A stretch of DNA of 64,000 nucleotides from Faecalitalea sp. UBA4312 (GCA_002394635.1 DGUK01000015.1:1-64000), one strand, 5' to 3'; shown: positions 46,370 through 54,484, counted from the first letter of the stretch. Numbers and translations are program-made. Notes: a model not told the origin generated them from the sequence alone.

Positions 46370-46398
46370 ATTTTACCCTTTTTTTTAATCAGAGTCAA
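46370..46398 (-). promoter_or_regulatory. Promoter of T-box-leuS inside the comGG 3' end
   Basis: Minus-strand TTGACT (46393-46398), 17 nt, TAAAAT (46370-46375). The -35 lies within the last comGG codons. Confidence 0.75.
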
Positions 46399-46789
46399 TA
46401 TCCATTCCCACGATTGATTTATCATCATAGTATATCTTCATCATAATATGTTTTCCTTTTTTTTCATACGAACAGAGTACATATGTTCCATGATCCTGAA
46501 AATGAACAGAAACAGAATCAATAGTAGCATCCATATCTGTTAAAAGATGCTGTTCACTACCATGGCAACGACGCACCCATGTATTCGTGGAAACAATATG
46601 TCGGGCATAAGATAAACACGCTAGATCCATTTCACTTTGTTCAGAGCAGAGCTGCAGCTCCATAACACTGACCGCCCATATACAACCATATCCAACAATT
46701 TCCAATGTAAGGGCCAAGCACAGCAAAGCCAGCCAGGATGCGTACCCATTACACGATCTGGAATGTATATGTCTTTTTATTCTTTTCAT
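46385..46789 (-). CDS. comGG: ComGG-like competence pseudopilus protein
   Basis: A 134-residue protein with one N-terminal hydrophobic segment (about 18-42) and a small soluble domain rich in beta strands. Sequence similarity to known ComGG is not evident by eye; I assign it by place, as last gene of comGA-GF, and by topology. It overlaps comGF by 41 nt. No GFTLxE prepilin cleavage motif, as is usual for ComGG. The leuS promoter overlaps its 3' end. Confidence 0.65.
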   Translation of the reverse strand: MKRIKRHIHSRSCNGYASWLALLCLALTLEIVGYGCIWAVSVMELQLCSEQSEMDLACLSYARHIVSTNTWVRRCHGSEQHLLTDMDATIDSVSVHFQDHGTYVLCSYEKKGKHIMMKIYYDDKSIVGMDIDSD

Positions 46790-47144
46790 ATTTCAAAAAT
46801 ATCTTGTGGTCTTTTTCATAAAAAACGGCATGATCAATGAATTCCATAAGAATCTCATATCCTTTTGTTTTAACCAGTCTGTGCCGATCATAACCAATCG
46901 TATACTCCTCATGATTCAAAATGCAGATCCATTTCCCGTTTTCTGTATGATTATCGCTTGCCAGCATCGCAAGCTGACGCATTTGAAGAATAGCAAACTG
47001 ATCCTGTTGCACCGATGGTAGGTTTAATAAACGCTGGCATGTCAAAATCAGAAGAAATGCAAGAAATGATACGATCATAGATACACATAGACCTAAAAGA
47101 CTGTCAATCAGAGTAAAACCATTGGGTAGATATTTCCGTTTCAA
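46749..47144 (-). CDS. comGF: ComGF-like pseudopilin
   Basis: Minor pseudopilin with the type IV leader NGFTLIDSLLGL and the following hydrophobic helix; the C-terminal part (ENGKWICILNHEEYTIGYDRHRLVK in parts) resembles ComGF beta-strand domains. No ATG gives a short leader: the first ATG (47180) would add a long N-terminus overlapping comGE heavily, so I propose TTG 47144 (leader KRKYLPNG). Overlaps comGE by about 40 nt. Start uncertain. Confidence 0.68.
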   Translation of the reverse strand: MKRKYLPNGFTLIDSLLGLCVSMIVSFLAFLLILTCQRLLNLPSVQQDQFAILQMRQLAMLASDNHTENGKWICILNHEEYTIGYDRHRLVKTKGYEILMEFIDHAVFYEKDHKIFLKYEKNKKTYTFQIV

Positions 47145-47262
47145 TCTGTATTCCGCTTCCCTTATCCATAATTCTTGCACAAACTAAAATCAGTTCTACG
47201 CATATCCCTAAAATTAACAGTCCAAGCAATGCTTCGGTTAATAGAAAACCGTTTTTATTCAA
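47104..47262 (-). CDS. comGE: ComGE-like minor pseudopilin
   Basis: Short protein, about 52 residues, with prepilin leader NKNGFLLTEALLGLLILGI and then a short tail. The only plausible initiators are TTG codons; TTG 47262 puts three residues before the Gly-Phe cleavage site and overlaps the comGD stop by 8 nt. Shorter than Bacillus ComGE (about 115). Identification rests on the leader motif and operon position. Confidence 0.6.
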   Translation of the reverse strand: MNKNGFLLTEALLGLLILGICVELILVCARIMDKGSGIQIETEISTQWFYSD

Positions 47263-47641
47263 TGCGGATTCGTCCCATCCCAAGTTGAAAAACCATCTTT
47301 TTTCTCTGTTTTCCATTTTGGCAATGCACAGTACCAGCTTTAGATATATTTCCATTTTCATTGTAATGAAATGAAAATGGTGTACAGCTGATCCCTTTTG
47401 GATAGGAGAAACGGTCATTGTCAAAAACAGCCTGTCTGTCCTGAATTTCCACATCTTTATCCTTCTTTGTATAAAAAGAAGATTCCTGCACATATAGGCA
47501 ACGAGACTGCAATTGCTGCATAAACAAAATCATAGAATGGTCTCTGTGCGATGATAAAAAAATACTGCATACACTTATTAACAGAAGAACAAACAATACC
47601 TCCATTAATGTAAATCCATTACTGAGCTTTGGCTTCTCCAT
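47255..47641 (-). CDS. comGD: ComGD-like minor pseudopilin
   Basis: 128 residues with prepilin motif SNGFTLMEVLFVLLLISV at 7-24 and a soluble domain ending FQLGMGRIRIE. The Glu at +5 after the cleavage site is present. Overlaps comGC by 23 nt. Minor pseudopilin of the DNA-uptake pilus. Confidence 0.82.
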   Translation of the reverse strand: MEKPKLSNGFTLMEVLFVLLLISVCSIFLSSHRDHSMILFMQQLQSRCLYVQESSFYTKKDKDVEIQDRQAVFDNDRFSYPKGISCTPFSFHYNENGNISKAGTVHCQNGKQRKKMVFQLGMGRIRIE

Positions 47642-47918
47642 TGACGATCACCACATGTTTCCCGTTCGGGCATGTATCTTGTTTTTCCTTCAGATAACCT
47701 TCACTAATCAATTGTGAAACAGAGGTCGGCGTCTTATCATGATCAATTTCATAGAGAATAATTTGGCTGTTCACGATATCCACCAGCGCATTACAACCTT
47801 TTGCACGTATGATTTTCTCTTTTTGTTGAATGTTCGGTATAGTGATCAATAATAACAAAGCCACAACGAGCATTACAATCATCATTTCCAATATAGTAAA
47901 CGCATTTTTCATTTCCAT
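47619..47918 (-). CDS. comGC: ComGC major pseudopilin
   Basis: Major competence pilin, 99 residues, with leader MEMKNAFTILEMMIVMLVV. The cleavage residue here is Ala before Phe (A-F-T-I-L-E) instead of the usual Gly, and the +5 Glu is present. The soluble part holds GCNALVDIVNSQI and CPNGKH, one pair of cysteines that may form a disulfide. It follows comGB closely. Confidence 0.9.
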   Translation of the reverse strand: MEMKNAFTILEMMIVMLVVALLLLITIPNIQQKEKIIRAKGCNALVDIVNSQIILYEIDHDKTPTSVSQLISEGYLKEKQDTCPNGKHVVIVNGEAKAQ

Positions 47919-47926
47919 CCTCCCTT

Positions 47927-48880
47927 CTAAAATGTATTAAGAAGATTTAACGGCATTAAAATCACCTGATAGAAAACAAAGACCAGTAACGCAACACTCA
48001 GATACGAAACGAGTTGTATAGCAACGACCCATTGTTTCACCGTCCTTGAAATACCGAGACGAGTATATTGTTGATAGATTGTCAACAAGCCAATTAAATC
48101 GCCGGTCATCAGCCCAGTACGTACAAACGTTCCAAACGATCCATCAAACAAGACCCCCTCGAAAATTTCATGGATAGGATAACCCTGATGCAGTCGTTGA
48201 TCAGTGTATCGAATCAGAGTAGTGATAGGTTTGGAGAAATGAATTTCATTCATGATCTGGACACACTGCTGTGTGGATAATCCAAAGTCCATTAACGCTT
48301 TCCAGATTTCAGAAAAAGTATAAGTCTGAATCTTTTTGTACATTGGAATACGATTGAACCATCGAATATCAATGAACGTATGTAAATGAATTTCAAACAA
48401 TGCAACAAAAATACCAGATACGAAAAACAGAATAATATAAAACACCTTCATTCCCTTTATCATTGTCATCATAGATGTATCTTGAGCATAAACCATCATA
48501 GATGGGATGATCGTACGGGAAAAAAATTCAACGAGAAAGTAGGAAAAAAACAAAAGAAAACACGGATATCCTACCTGTTTTAAAAAATCTTTTCTCGCAA
48601 TTGATTCGGTACTCTCAATACGTTCGGCACAATCAATCGCATTCATCAATGGAATATGCTTCGCTAGAATTCGGATATAGAAAAAATAAGGATCTTTTTG
48701 CCCCATTGTCAGAATATCAGACAAGGTCCTTCCTTCATTTAAAGCTCGGATGATTTTCTCATGTTCTTTGAAGCAGCATTTCATGACCATCTTTACTTCA
48801 AAGCCATGATTCATCATTTGACGAAATTGCTTCATCTCCTGTCTGGAGACCTTGCAGATCTCTGAAGGCTTGTGGGTCAA
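47927..48880 (-). CDS. comGB: ComGB polytopic membrane protein of the competence pilus
   Basis: Platform protein of the GspF/PilC family with three predicted membrane segments (near FLLFFSYFLVEFF, VFYIILFFVSGIFVALFE and the C-terminal VVAIQLVSYLSVALLVFVFY). Motif GLMTGDLIGLLTIY matches the GspF second repeat. The frame is open to 48994 and overlaps comGA by about 200 nt; I prefer TTG 48880, preceded by GGAGAT, but ATG 48901 and ATG 48835 are alternatives. The overlap with comGA suggests coupled translation. Confidence 0.85.
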   Translation of the reverse strand: MTHKPSEICKVSRQEMKQFRQMMNHGFEVKMVMKCCFKEHEKIIRALNEGRTLSDILTMGQKDPYFFYIRILAKHIPLMNAIDCAERIESTESIARKDFLKQVGYPCFLLFFSYFLVEFFSRTIIPSMMVYAQDTSMMTMIKGMKVFYIILFFVSGIFVALFEIHLHTFIDIRWFNRIPMYKKIQTYTFSEIWKALMDFGLSTQQCVQIMNEIHFSKPITTLIRYTDQRLHQGYPIHEIFEGVLFDGSFGTFVRTGLMTGDLIGLLTIYQQYTRLGISRTVKQWVVAIQLVSYLSVALLVFVFYQVILMPLNLLNTF

Positions 48881-49835
48881 TGATATCTCCGTTGTCAAGA
48901 GCATTTTGAATTTCGTAAGAGAGGGTATGAAACTTCGGCGGTGTCTTTCCTTTTTCAATCGTATATACCAAGGCTTTGTCTGAAAGAATCTCATAAATAC
49001 ATTGCTTTCCTCCTTTCCTATCTTTCAAATACAACCTCTGGGACAAGATGGCGGTCAGTGTATTACGTAGTTCAATAGGCCTTATTCCAAAATCATATAA
49101 ACGTTGTAAACTCTCTTGTCCATTCTTTGAATGCATGGTAGTAAATACAAGATGTCCAGTCAGAGCAGCGCGAACAACCATATGAGCCGTATAAGCATTG
49201 CGTGTTTCGCCAATAAATATAACATCCGGATCATGTCGTAATAGTTCTTCGATCCCCTTCTCATAGGTAAATCCCTGCATTTCATTGATCTGCAGCTGAA
49301 GATAACTGGCATCTTCTATTTCGATCGGATCTTCCAGACTGACTACTTTATACTGTCCCTGAGCAGCAATCGTATGAAGAATAGCATGTAAAGTTGTTGT
49401 TTTTCCAGAGTTTGTAGGTCCTGTGGAAATAACCAATCCATGACGTAATTGACAAATCCGTTGCATATATTTTCTATGAACGGGATTATCCGTTAAATCT
49501 TCAATCGATAAATCCTCACGCGTATTCAGCATACGTAAAACACCTGTCTGAATTGTCTGGTTGACAATAACGCTAAAACGGCAATAAATACGACGTTGCT
49601 GAATCTTAATTTCAAACTGCCCGCTTTGCGGTAAATAGGGATTAGTTAGATCAAAGCCTGCATGAAACTTTAAAAATTCAAAAAAACCTGTATCCCATAG
49701 ATCCTGATATAATGGTATAATTCCCCGCATGGTTCGTAGTTGTATTTGCAGATGATTCTTTTCCTGAATAAAATGAATGTCACTTGCTTTTTTATCTATA
49801 GCTAATTGAATTAAAGATATGAGTAATTGTTCCAT
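48798..49835 (-). CDS. comGA: ComGA traffic ATPase for DNA uptake
   Basis: GspE/PilB-type hexameric ATPase of 345 residues powering the competence pseudopilus. Walker A GPTNSGKTTT near 138, Asp-box LEDPIE, Walker B IFIGETRNAYTA and His-box TTMHSKNGQESLQRL. AGAGG SD before ATG 49835. First gene of comGA-GB-GC-GD-GE-GF-GG. No obvious ComX or ComK-type box is visible in the short upstream gap. Confidence 0.94.
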   Translation of the reverse strand: MEQLLISLIQLAIDKKASDIHFIQEKNHLQIQLRTMRGIIPLYQDLWDTGFFEFLKFHAGFDLTNPYLPQSGQFEIKIQQRRIYCRFSVIVNQTIQTGVLRMLNTREDLSIEDLTDNPVHRKYMQRICQLRHGLVISTGPTNSGKTTTLHAILHTIAAQGQYKVVSLEDPIEIEDASYLQLQINEMQGFTYEKGIEELLRHDPDVIFIGETRNAYTAHMVVRAALTGHLVFTTMHSKNGQESLQRLYDFGIRPIELRNTLTAILSQRLYLKDRKGGKQCIYEILSDKALVYTIEKGKTPPKFHTLSYEIQNALDNGDIIDPQAFRDLQGLQTGDEAISSNDESWL

Positions 49836-49878
49836 GTCGTACCTCTGTTATCATGTACGTTTATATAAAATGGCAACA

Positions 49879-49910
49879 AAAAAGAATTCTATATTTTCAT
49901 AGAATTCTAT
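49879..49910 (-). terminator. Terminator of the metallo-hydrolase gene
   Basis: Minus-strand AGAATTCTAT and ATAGAATTCT around a short loop, followed by TTTTTTG; separates it from comGA. Confidence 0.82.
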
Positions 49911-50521
49911 AATCCTCTTAAATATGGATTCCAGCTCTTTTCCTGTTCCAATGTAGTGTTTGGTCCATGTCCACAGCAAATCGTATAGTTCTTATCTAGC
50001 TTTGCCAGCCTTTTTAATGATTGACGCATCTGCATCATGGAACCAGATGGTAAATCGGTTCTTCCTATAGAGCCTTGAAACAATGTATCTCCGGCAAACA
50101 TACAGTCTTCATATAGGAACACAGAAGAACCAATCGTATGGCCAGGTGTATGGAGCATCTTTATAGTAAAATGTCCGATCTGATGGGTTCCTTCTTCAAT
50201 CCCGATAGCCTTGGCATGACTGATAAAATGCATAAAGAAAGAAGCAGATCCATTGGCTTTTGGATCGGATAAAAAACTCACTTCTGAGGTATGAATATAA
50301 ACCGGTACATCGTAACGGCTTAGTAAATCATCCAGTCCTCCAATATGATCAAAATGACCATGTGTAAGTAAAACGGCCTCCAGTTCACATCCGTTATCCT
50401 TTAAAACAGAATCCAGATCAGAAAAAATATCTCCCGGATCGATCACTAATGCATATCCTTGATCCATCAATACAAAACAGTTTGTCTGCACTGGCCCTAA
50501 TGTTCTTTCGACTACTTTCAT
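49907..50521 (-). CDS. MBL-fold metallo-hydrolase (glyoxalase II-like)
   Basis: Zinc-dependent hydrolase of 204 residues: THGHFDHIGG (HxHxDH), HTPGHTIGS, AGDTLF and CCGHGP supply the metal ligands. This YcbL/GloB-like clade hydrolyses thioesters such as S-lactoylglutathione in some cases, but the substrate here is not clear. The ATG is only 14 nt past the rpmG terminator T-run, with no good SD; it may depend on leakage through that terminator. Confidence 0.88.
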   Translation of the reverse strand: MKVVERTLGPVQTNCFVLMDQGYALVIDPGDIFSDLDSVLKDNGCELEAVLLTHGHFDHIGGLDDLLSRYDVPVYIHTSEVSFLSDPKANGSASFFMHFISHAKAIGIEEGTHQIGHFTIKMLHTPGHTIGSSVFLYEDCMFAGDTLFQGSIGRTDLPSGSMMQMRQSLKRLAKLDKNYTICCGHGPNTTLEQEKSWNPYLRGL

Positions 50522-50534
50522 AACTCAATTGATA

Positions 50535-50558
50535 AAAAAGACCGATAATCGGTCTTTC
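50535..50558 (-). terminator. Terminator of rpmG
   Basis: AAAGACCGAT and ATCGGTCTTT form a 10-bp stem with almost no loop, then T-run on minus; overlaps the rpmG stop. Confidence 0.82.
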
Positions 50559-50708
50559 TTATTTTTTCTCCTTATGATCCGTCTTCTGATTGCACTTCGG
50601 ACAATATTTTTTAATGATCATCTTTTCTGGATGTTTTCTTTTATTTCGAGTACCGATATAGTTTTCATCACCACATACAGAACATTTAAAAATGATACGA
50701 TCTCTCAT
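50559..50708 (-). CDS. rpmG: 50S ribosomal protein L33 (zinc-ribbon form)
   Basis: A 49-residue protein, MRDRIIFKCSVCGDENYIG then NKRKHPEKMIIKKYCPKCNQKT, with four cysteines in two CxxC pairs (zinc-binding C+ type). GGAGG SD precedes the ATG. Basic, compact, full length for L33. Single-gene unit with promoter and terminator. Confidence 0.93.
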   Translation of the reverse strand: MRDRIIFKCSVCGDENYIGTRNKRKHPEKMIIKKYCPKCNQKTDHKEKK

Positions 50709-50736
50709 GGTCAATCCTCCTCACGTTAACATTAGA

Positions 50737-50765
50737 ATTGTATCAAACTTAATACCGTTGTGCAA
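50737..50765 (-). promoter_or_regulatory. Promoter of rpmG
   Basis: Minus-strand TTGCAC (50760-50765), 17 nt, TACAAT (50737-50742). The start near 50730 leaves a 22-nt leader with GGAGG. Confidence 0.75.
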
Positions 50766-50780
50766 GAGAGAATGTGCTTT

Positions 50781-51971
50781 TTAAAGCCCAAATACGCCTT
50801 GCTTTTTTAGTGTTTCATAATCGAATCCGAATTCTTCAATAACTTCCTTTGTATGGTATCCCAGAGGATATCCACATGTATCATAGCTTATCGGAGTCTT
50901 TGAAAACTTCACCGGGAATCCCAACTGCCGAATCGTTTGCGGATTTTGATGATCAAAAGATGGCACCTTGACGTTACAAACCATTTCCCGCGCAAGAATT
51001 TGAGGATCCTGATCCAATGCTTCTTTAACTGACAATACCGGTTCTACGCAACAGTCCAGTTCTTTAAATATTTCCATCCATTCCTTTTTCGTTTTTGATA
51101 AAAACTTCTCTTTGATCCGGGTCCGAACAGATTCAATATCTTCCGGTTCACAGCTCCCTTCAATCAGATCCGGGCAGCCTATCCCTAAGCAGAATGACTC
51201 CCAAAATTTTGGTTCCAGAGATCCTACACTGATAAATTCATTATCTTTGGTTCGGTAATATCCATACACAGAACCACCGTTTAGTCGACATTGTTCACGA
51301 CCACTATCTTGTCCTGTCGTAAGATACCGTATCCCTTCCATACCTAAAAAAGGAATCAACCCGTCCAGCATTGCTACATCAATTGCCTGACCAATTCCCG
51401 TCATTGTTCTATAATGAACGGCCGCCAGAATAGATACGACAGAGTTCATGGCACCTGCACAAAGATCAGCAATCTGAATATTCATCGGAGCAGGACCGCT
51501 TTCTTTGTAGCCTGCCATCGCAAGATTTCCACTACGAGCCATATAATTACAATCATGACCGGCTGCACAAGCCATAGGACCTGTTTGCCCGTATCCAGTC
51601 AAAGAACAATAAATAATCTTCGGATTGACTTTTTTCAGTTGCTCGTACCCTAGGCCCAGTCGTTCCATAACACCTGGGCGAAACTGTTCTATGATTATAT
51701 CGTATTCTTTTATTAATTCTTTAATGAGATCGACCGTTTTTTTATTTTTCAGATCAAGATAAATATTTCGTTTGTTACGGCCTAACCAAGCTTCATTTGC
51801 AGATAATTGTGTCCCTTCAATAAAAGGTTCATATTCAAGAACAAGATCTTTTCTTTGTGGTGAACTTATCTTTATAACGTCAGCCCCCATATCTGCCAGC
51901 ATTAAAGTGGCATACGGTCCTGGTAGCAAGGTTGTAAAATCCAATACTTTCATATTTTGTAATAATTTCAT
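50781..51971 (-). CDS. Family III (CaiB/BaiF) CoA-transferase
   Basis: CoA-transferase of the formyl-CoA:oxalate type, 396 residues. The N-terminal Rossmann part has KVLDFTTLLPGPYATLMLADMGADVIKI and the DLKNKK region; the catalytic Asp is expected in NIQIADLCAGAMNSV; the C-terminal half has GSLEPKFWESFC. Acyl donor and acceptor unknown; bile acid CoA-transferases belong to this family, but nothing nearby supports that. ATG 51971 has AGGTG; an in-frame GTG lies three codons upstream. Confidence 0.9.
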   Translation of the reverse strand: MKLLQNMKVLDFTTLLPGPYATLMLADMGADVIKISSPQRKDLVLEYEPFIEGTQLSANEAWLGRNKRNIYLDLKNKKTVDLIKELIKEYDIIIEQFRPGVMERLGLGYEQLKKVNPKIIYCSLTGYGQTGPMACAAGHDCNYMARSGNLAMAGYKESGPAPMNIQIADLCAGAMNSVVSILAAVHYRTMTGIGQAIDVAMLDGLIPFLGMEGIRYLTTGQDSGREQCRLNGGSVYGYYRTKDNEFISVGSLEPKFWESFCLGIGCPDLIEGSCEPEDIESVRTRIKEKFLSKTKKEWMEIFKELDCCVEPVLSVKEALDQDPQILAREMVCNVKVPSFDHQNPQTIRQLGFPVKFSKTPISYDTCGYPLGYHTKEVIEEFGFDYETLKKQGVFGL

Positions 51972-52043
51972 ATCAATCACCTATTCAATTTTAATCAAAC
52001 AAGACCAGTTTTTCCATTTTTTCTCCCATTTATTCCTCTTATA

Positions 52044-52081
52044 TTTACAATAATTATAACTTTTCTATAATAAAGTTATAA
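52044..52081 (+). promoter_or_regulatory. Promoter of the orphan RNA with a dyad around the -10 box
   Basis: TTTACA (52044-52049), 16-nt spacer, TATAAT (52066-52071). The -10 lies in the 8-nt centre of a perfect inverted repeat, TTATAACTTT (52054-52063) and AAAGTTATAA (52072-52081), a plausible operator. Predicted start near 52078. Confidence 0.65.
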
Positions 52082-52263
52082 AAGAAAGAGGACAAACCAA
52101 TGGGACATTAAGAAGTTCTATCTATAGTTAAATACCTCTATAGATAGATTATTGAAGTACAGGTATTCAACATAGATTGAGATGAAATAGAAAGGAGTAT
52201 CCATGAATAGATTCATTTCATAATTAGCCCTTACCGGAAACAAGAATATTGGTAAGGGCTTTT
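52078..52263 (+). ncRNA. Orphan structured RNA unit with pseudoknot and mini-ORF
   Basis: About 186 nt with promoter and terminator but no gene on the same strand before ispG 2.2 kb away, where the intervening PBP gene is antisense. Arms 52117-52127 and 52138-52148 make an 11-bp perfect stem; its loop segment AATACCT (52131-52137) pairs with AGGTATT (52161-52167), an H-type pseudoknot. AAAGGAG at 52191 precedes ATG AAT AGA TTC ATT TCA TAA (52203-52223). A three-codon ORF (52100-52111) is also preceded by AGAGGA. I do not recognise the family. Confidence 0.6.
52203..52223 (+). CDS. Six-codon mini-ORF in the orphan RNA
   Basis: Encodes MNRFIS. AAAGGAG lies 5 nt upstream, a full-strength SD. 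It ends 2 nt before the terminator stem. It may be a sensed leader peptide, a decoy for ribosomes, or chance. Confidence 0.35.
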   Translation: MNRFIS

Positions 52264-52264
52264 A
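52226..52264 (+). terminator. Terminator of the orphan RNA
   Basis: AGCCCTTACC (52226-52235) and GGTAAGGGCT (52251-52260), a perfect 10-bp stem with 15-nt loop, followed by TTT. It has no T-run on minus, so it is plus-strand specific. Confidence 0.85.
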
Positions 52265-52268
52265 TAAT

Positions 52269-52297
52269 GAAAAAAGGAAACCCGTTTCGGATTTCCT
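52269..52297 (-). terminator. Terminator of the class B PBP gene
   Basis: On minus GGAAATCCG and CGGGTTTCC around AAA, then six T. Confidence 0.85.
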
Positions 52298-54409
52298 TTA
52301 TTCCTCTGTTTCTGAATACCCTTCTGCCGGATAGATGGAGAAATACTTCTCTACAACCGTCGGTACTACATCATAAGCACAAATATTTTCAGCAACATCG
52401 CCGGTGTTGATACTGGATGTCGGAGCTACACACGCAAAGGCAATTTCCGGCTTTTCATAAGGAGCATACCCTACAAAGACAGCCGTTGTCCATTTATCCT
52501 GCACCTCGGCTGTACCGGTTTTTCCGGCAACCCCTTCCTTGATATTTTTCATATCATCGCCTGCATTTCCTTTCGTTACACACGTTCGGAATCCCAATTG
52601 AACACGCTCCAGATATTCTTGGTTTTCTGTAGGTAATGTACTTTTCAACTGACCGGTACCAACATCAATGATCTGTTCACTATTGACCTCTTTGATATAT
52701 TTCATTAAGGAAGGTTTATACATATTCCCATCGGCAGCAATCGTTGATACATATTGAAGCAGCATGATCGGAGAATACATATCCATTTGGCCAATTGAAT
52801 AATGCATTAACATACCCGGCTCTTTGGCAATGCCCATATAGCCGGTTGTTTCGTTCGGCACATCCAGTCCAGTCACATTTCCTAAACCAAACATAGAGTA
52901 ATAATAACGCATTCGTTCCAGCGTACCCGAAAGATCCTGTATATTCAGTGGCTCCCCTTCAACATAGACAGCACCACCCATTCGAATAGCTATATTGAAC
53001 ATGTAGACGTTACTGGAAACCGCCAAAGCATCAATATCCGTGACAGCTCCATGGTTTTCATACGACGCAAACTCTTGCCCGGCAATATTCATCACATCAT
53101 CGATAATGACCTCGTTCGGCTTGACAACACCTTCACTCAAGCCCATATAAACCGTTGCCCCTTTTACACTGGATCCCGGATTGAACAGCTGCTGGTAACA
53201 ACCAGAAGCAAAGTAAGTCATCTTTTTAGTGTCCAGATCGATCTGATATCCGGATAAAGCTAGAACCGAACCATCATTCGGATTCATGATACACATATAC
53301 AAGCTGGAGAAATTTTCACGTTTGCTAGCTCCAGCATTGTTTTCTAGGATCGATTTCAACACTTTGTCAAGATATTGTTGTAATTCAATATCAATAGAAA
53401 GATAAATATCGTTTCCCTTTACTGCTTCTCTAACAACTTCTTTATGAGCAAGGCCTTTTGAATCGTAAGTAATTTTGGATACCTGGCTCGTTCCGGCAAG
53501 AATGTCATTGTATTCAAGCTCCAGACCGGATTTCCCGACTGTTGCATTGTATTGGTATCCTCGTTGTAGGAAATAATCTGCTTTTTCTTCCGGTAATCCT
53601 TCTGTACTGCTGGATACTGTACCAATGACATCCGATAACGATTCTCCATATGGATATTCTCGTTTCCACCCTCCAAAATCCACATCAAAGCCTGGAAAAT
53701 CACTCTTGTGTTCTACAAGATACGCAACATCCTGGTCACTGACATCCTGAAGAATAACGTTTTCCTGCCCTGTTGAAGCGTTTTCTGTCATTCGTTGATA
53801 TACAATAGCCATCTTGAGCTCTTCATCGGACATTTCATTGATTTCATCCTTACCGATCCGGCTGATCAATATCTGATGCCGACGACCCTCCGCCGCATCT
53901 CCCCACAAACCGGTTTCATATTCATTTCTCTCTTTTGTGGTCAACAAATGATTGGCACCATATTCTTTATCATCAGGATCTAAAAAGGACTTATATGTAA
54001 TATATGCATCTTGTTTATCCAATTCTGAAAACTGATCTACATCAATATCGAAGACCTCGACGACGCGTTGTGCATACAATTCATAATCTTCAGCAGATAA
54101 GTTATTCGGAGATGTATATACGATGTTGTGGCTGACAACCGTCTTAGCTAGTACACGGCCTTTGACATCATATATCTGCCCACGCGGTGCACTTACATAC
54201 TGTTGAATAGAAGTATAATCATCTTTCTTGGCAGTATATTCATCATAGGAAAACACCTGTATATAGACCAAACGAATAAAGATAATTAAAAATATTACCA
54301 GAATCGTTCCGGATAATACCAGGATACGATGGCTGATTTCCTGATCTAATGATCGTTTGGAAGGTTTACTTTTTGGGAATTGAATCTTCGGTAATTTCAA
54401 ACTTTTCAC
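52298..54409 (-). CDS. Class B penicillin-binding protein (transpeptidase, PBP2-like)
   Basis: Monofunctional cell-wall transpeptidase, 703 residues. One membrane segment (about 29-52, LVLSGTILVIFLIIFIRLVYIQV in parts), a PBP dimer domain starting APRGQIYDVKGRVLA, and the transpeptidase domain with SxxK in NPGSSVKGATVY, SxN in VSSNVYMFN and KTG in GVAGKTGTAEVQ. The 5' end is GTG 54409 without a spaced SD; TTG 54400 has GAGGTG 5 nt upstream and may be the true start. TATAAT on minus at 54420-54425. Elongation or division role cannot be told. Confidence 0.93.
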   Translation of the reverse strand: MKSLKLPKIQFPKSKPSKRSLDQEISHRILVLSGTILVIFLIIFIRLVYIQVFSYDEYTAKKDDYTSIQQYVSAPRGQIYDVKGRVLAKTVVSHNIVYTSPNNLSAEDYELYAQRVVEVFDIDVDQFSELDKQDAYITYKSFLDPDDKEYGANHLLTTKERNEYETGLWGDAAEGRRHQILISRIGKDEINEMSDEELKMAIVYQRMTENASTGQENVILQDVSDQDVAYLVEHKSDFPGFDVDFGGWKREYPYGESLSDVIGTVSSSTEGLPEEKADYFLQRGYQYNATVGKSGLELEYNDILAGTSQVSKITYDSKGLAHKEVVREAVKGNDIYLSIDIELQQYLDKVLKSILENNAGASKRENFSSLYMCIMNPNDGSVLALSGYQIDLDTKKMTYFASGCYQQLFNPGSSVKGATVYMGLSEGVVKPNEVIIDDVMNIAGQEFASYENHGAVTDIDALAVSSNVYMFNIAIRMGGAVYVEGEPLNIQDLSGTLERMRYYYSMFGLGNVTGLDVPNETTGYMGIAKEPGMLMHYSIGQMDMYSPIMLLQYVSTIAADGNMYKPSLMKYIKEVNSEQIIDVGTGQLKSTLPTENQEYLERVQLGFRTCVTKGNAGDDMKNIKEGVAGKTGTAEVQDKWTTAVFVGYAPYEKPEIAFACVAPTSSINTGDVAENICAYDVVPTVVEKYFSIYPAEGYSETEE

Positions 54410-54484
54410 CTCGTTTTTTATTATACACTAAATTCTATTCTTTTGTTTAGGAATAAAAAATTGTATACTTATCAAGGGGTAATT

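Noticed and set aside
52100-52111. Three-codon ORF (Met-Gly-His) as a gene
   Set aside because: Too short to support by itself; only noted as part of the orphan RNA unit.
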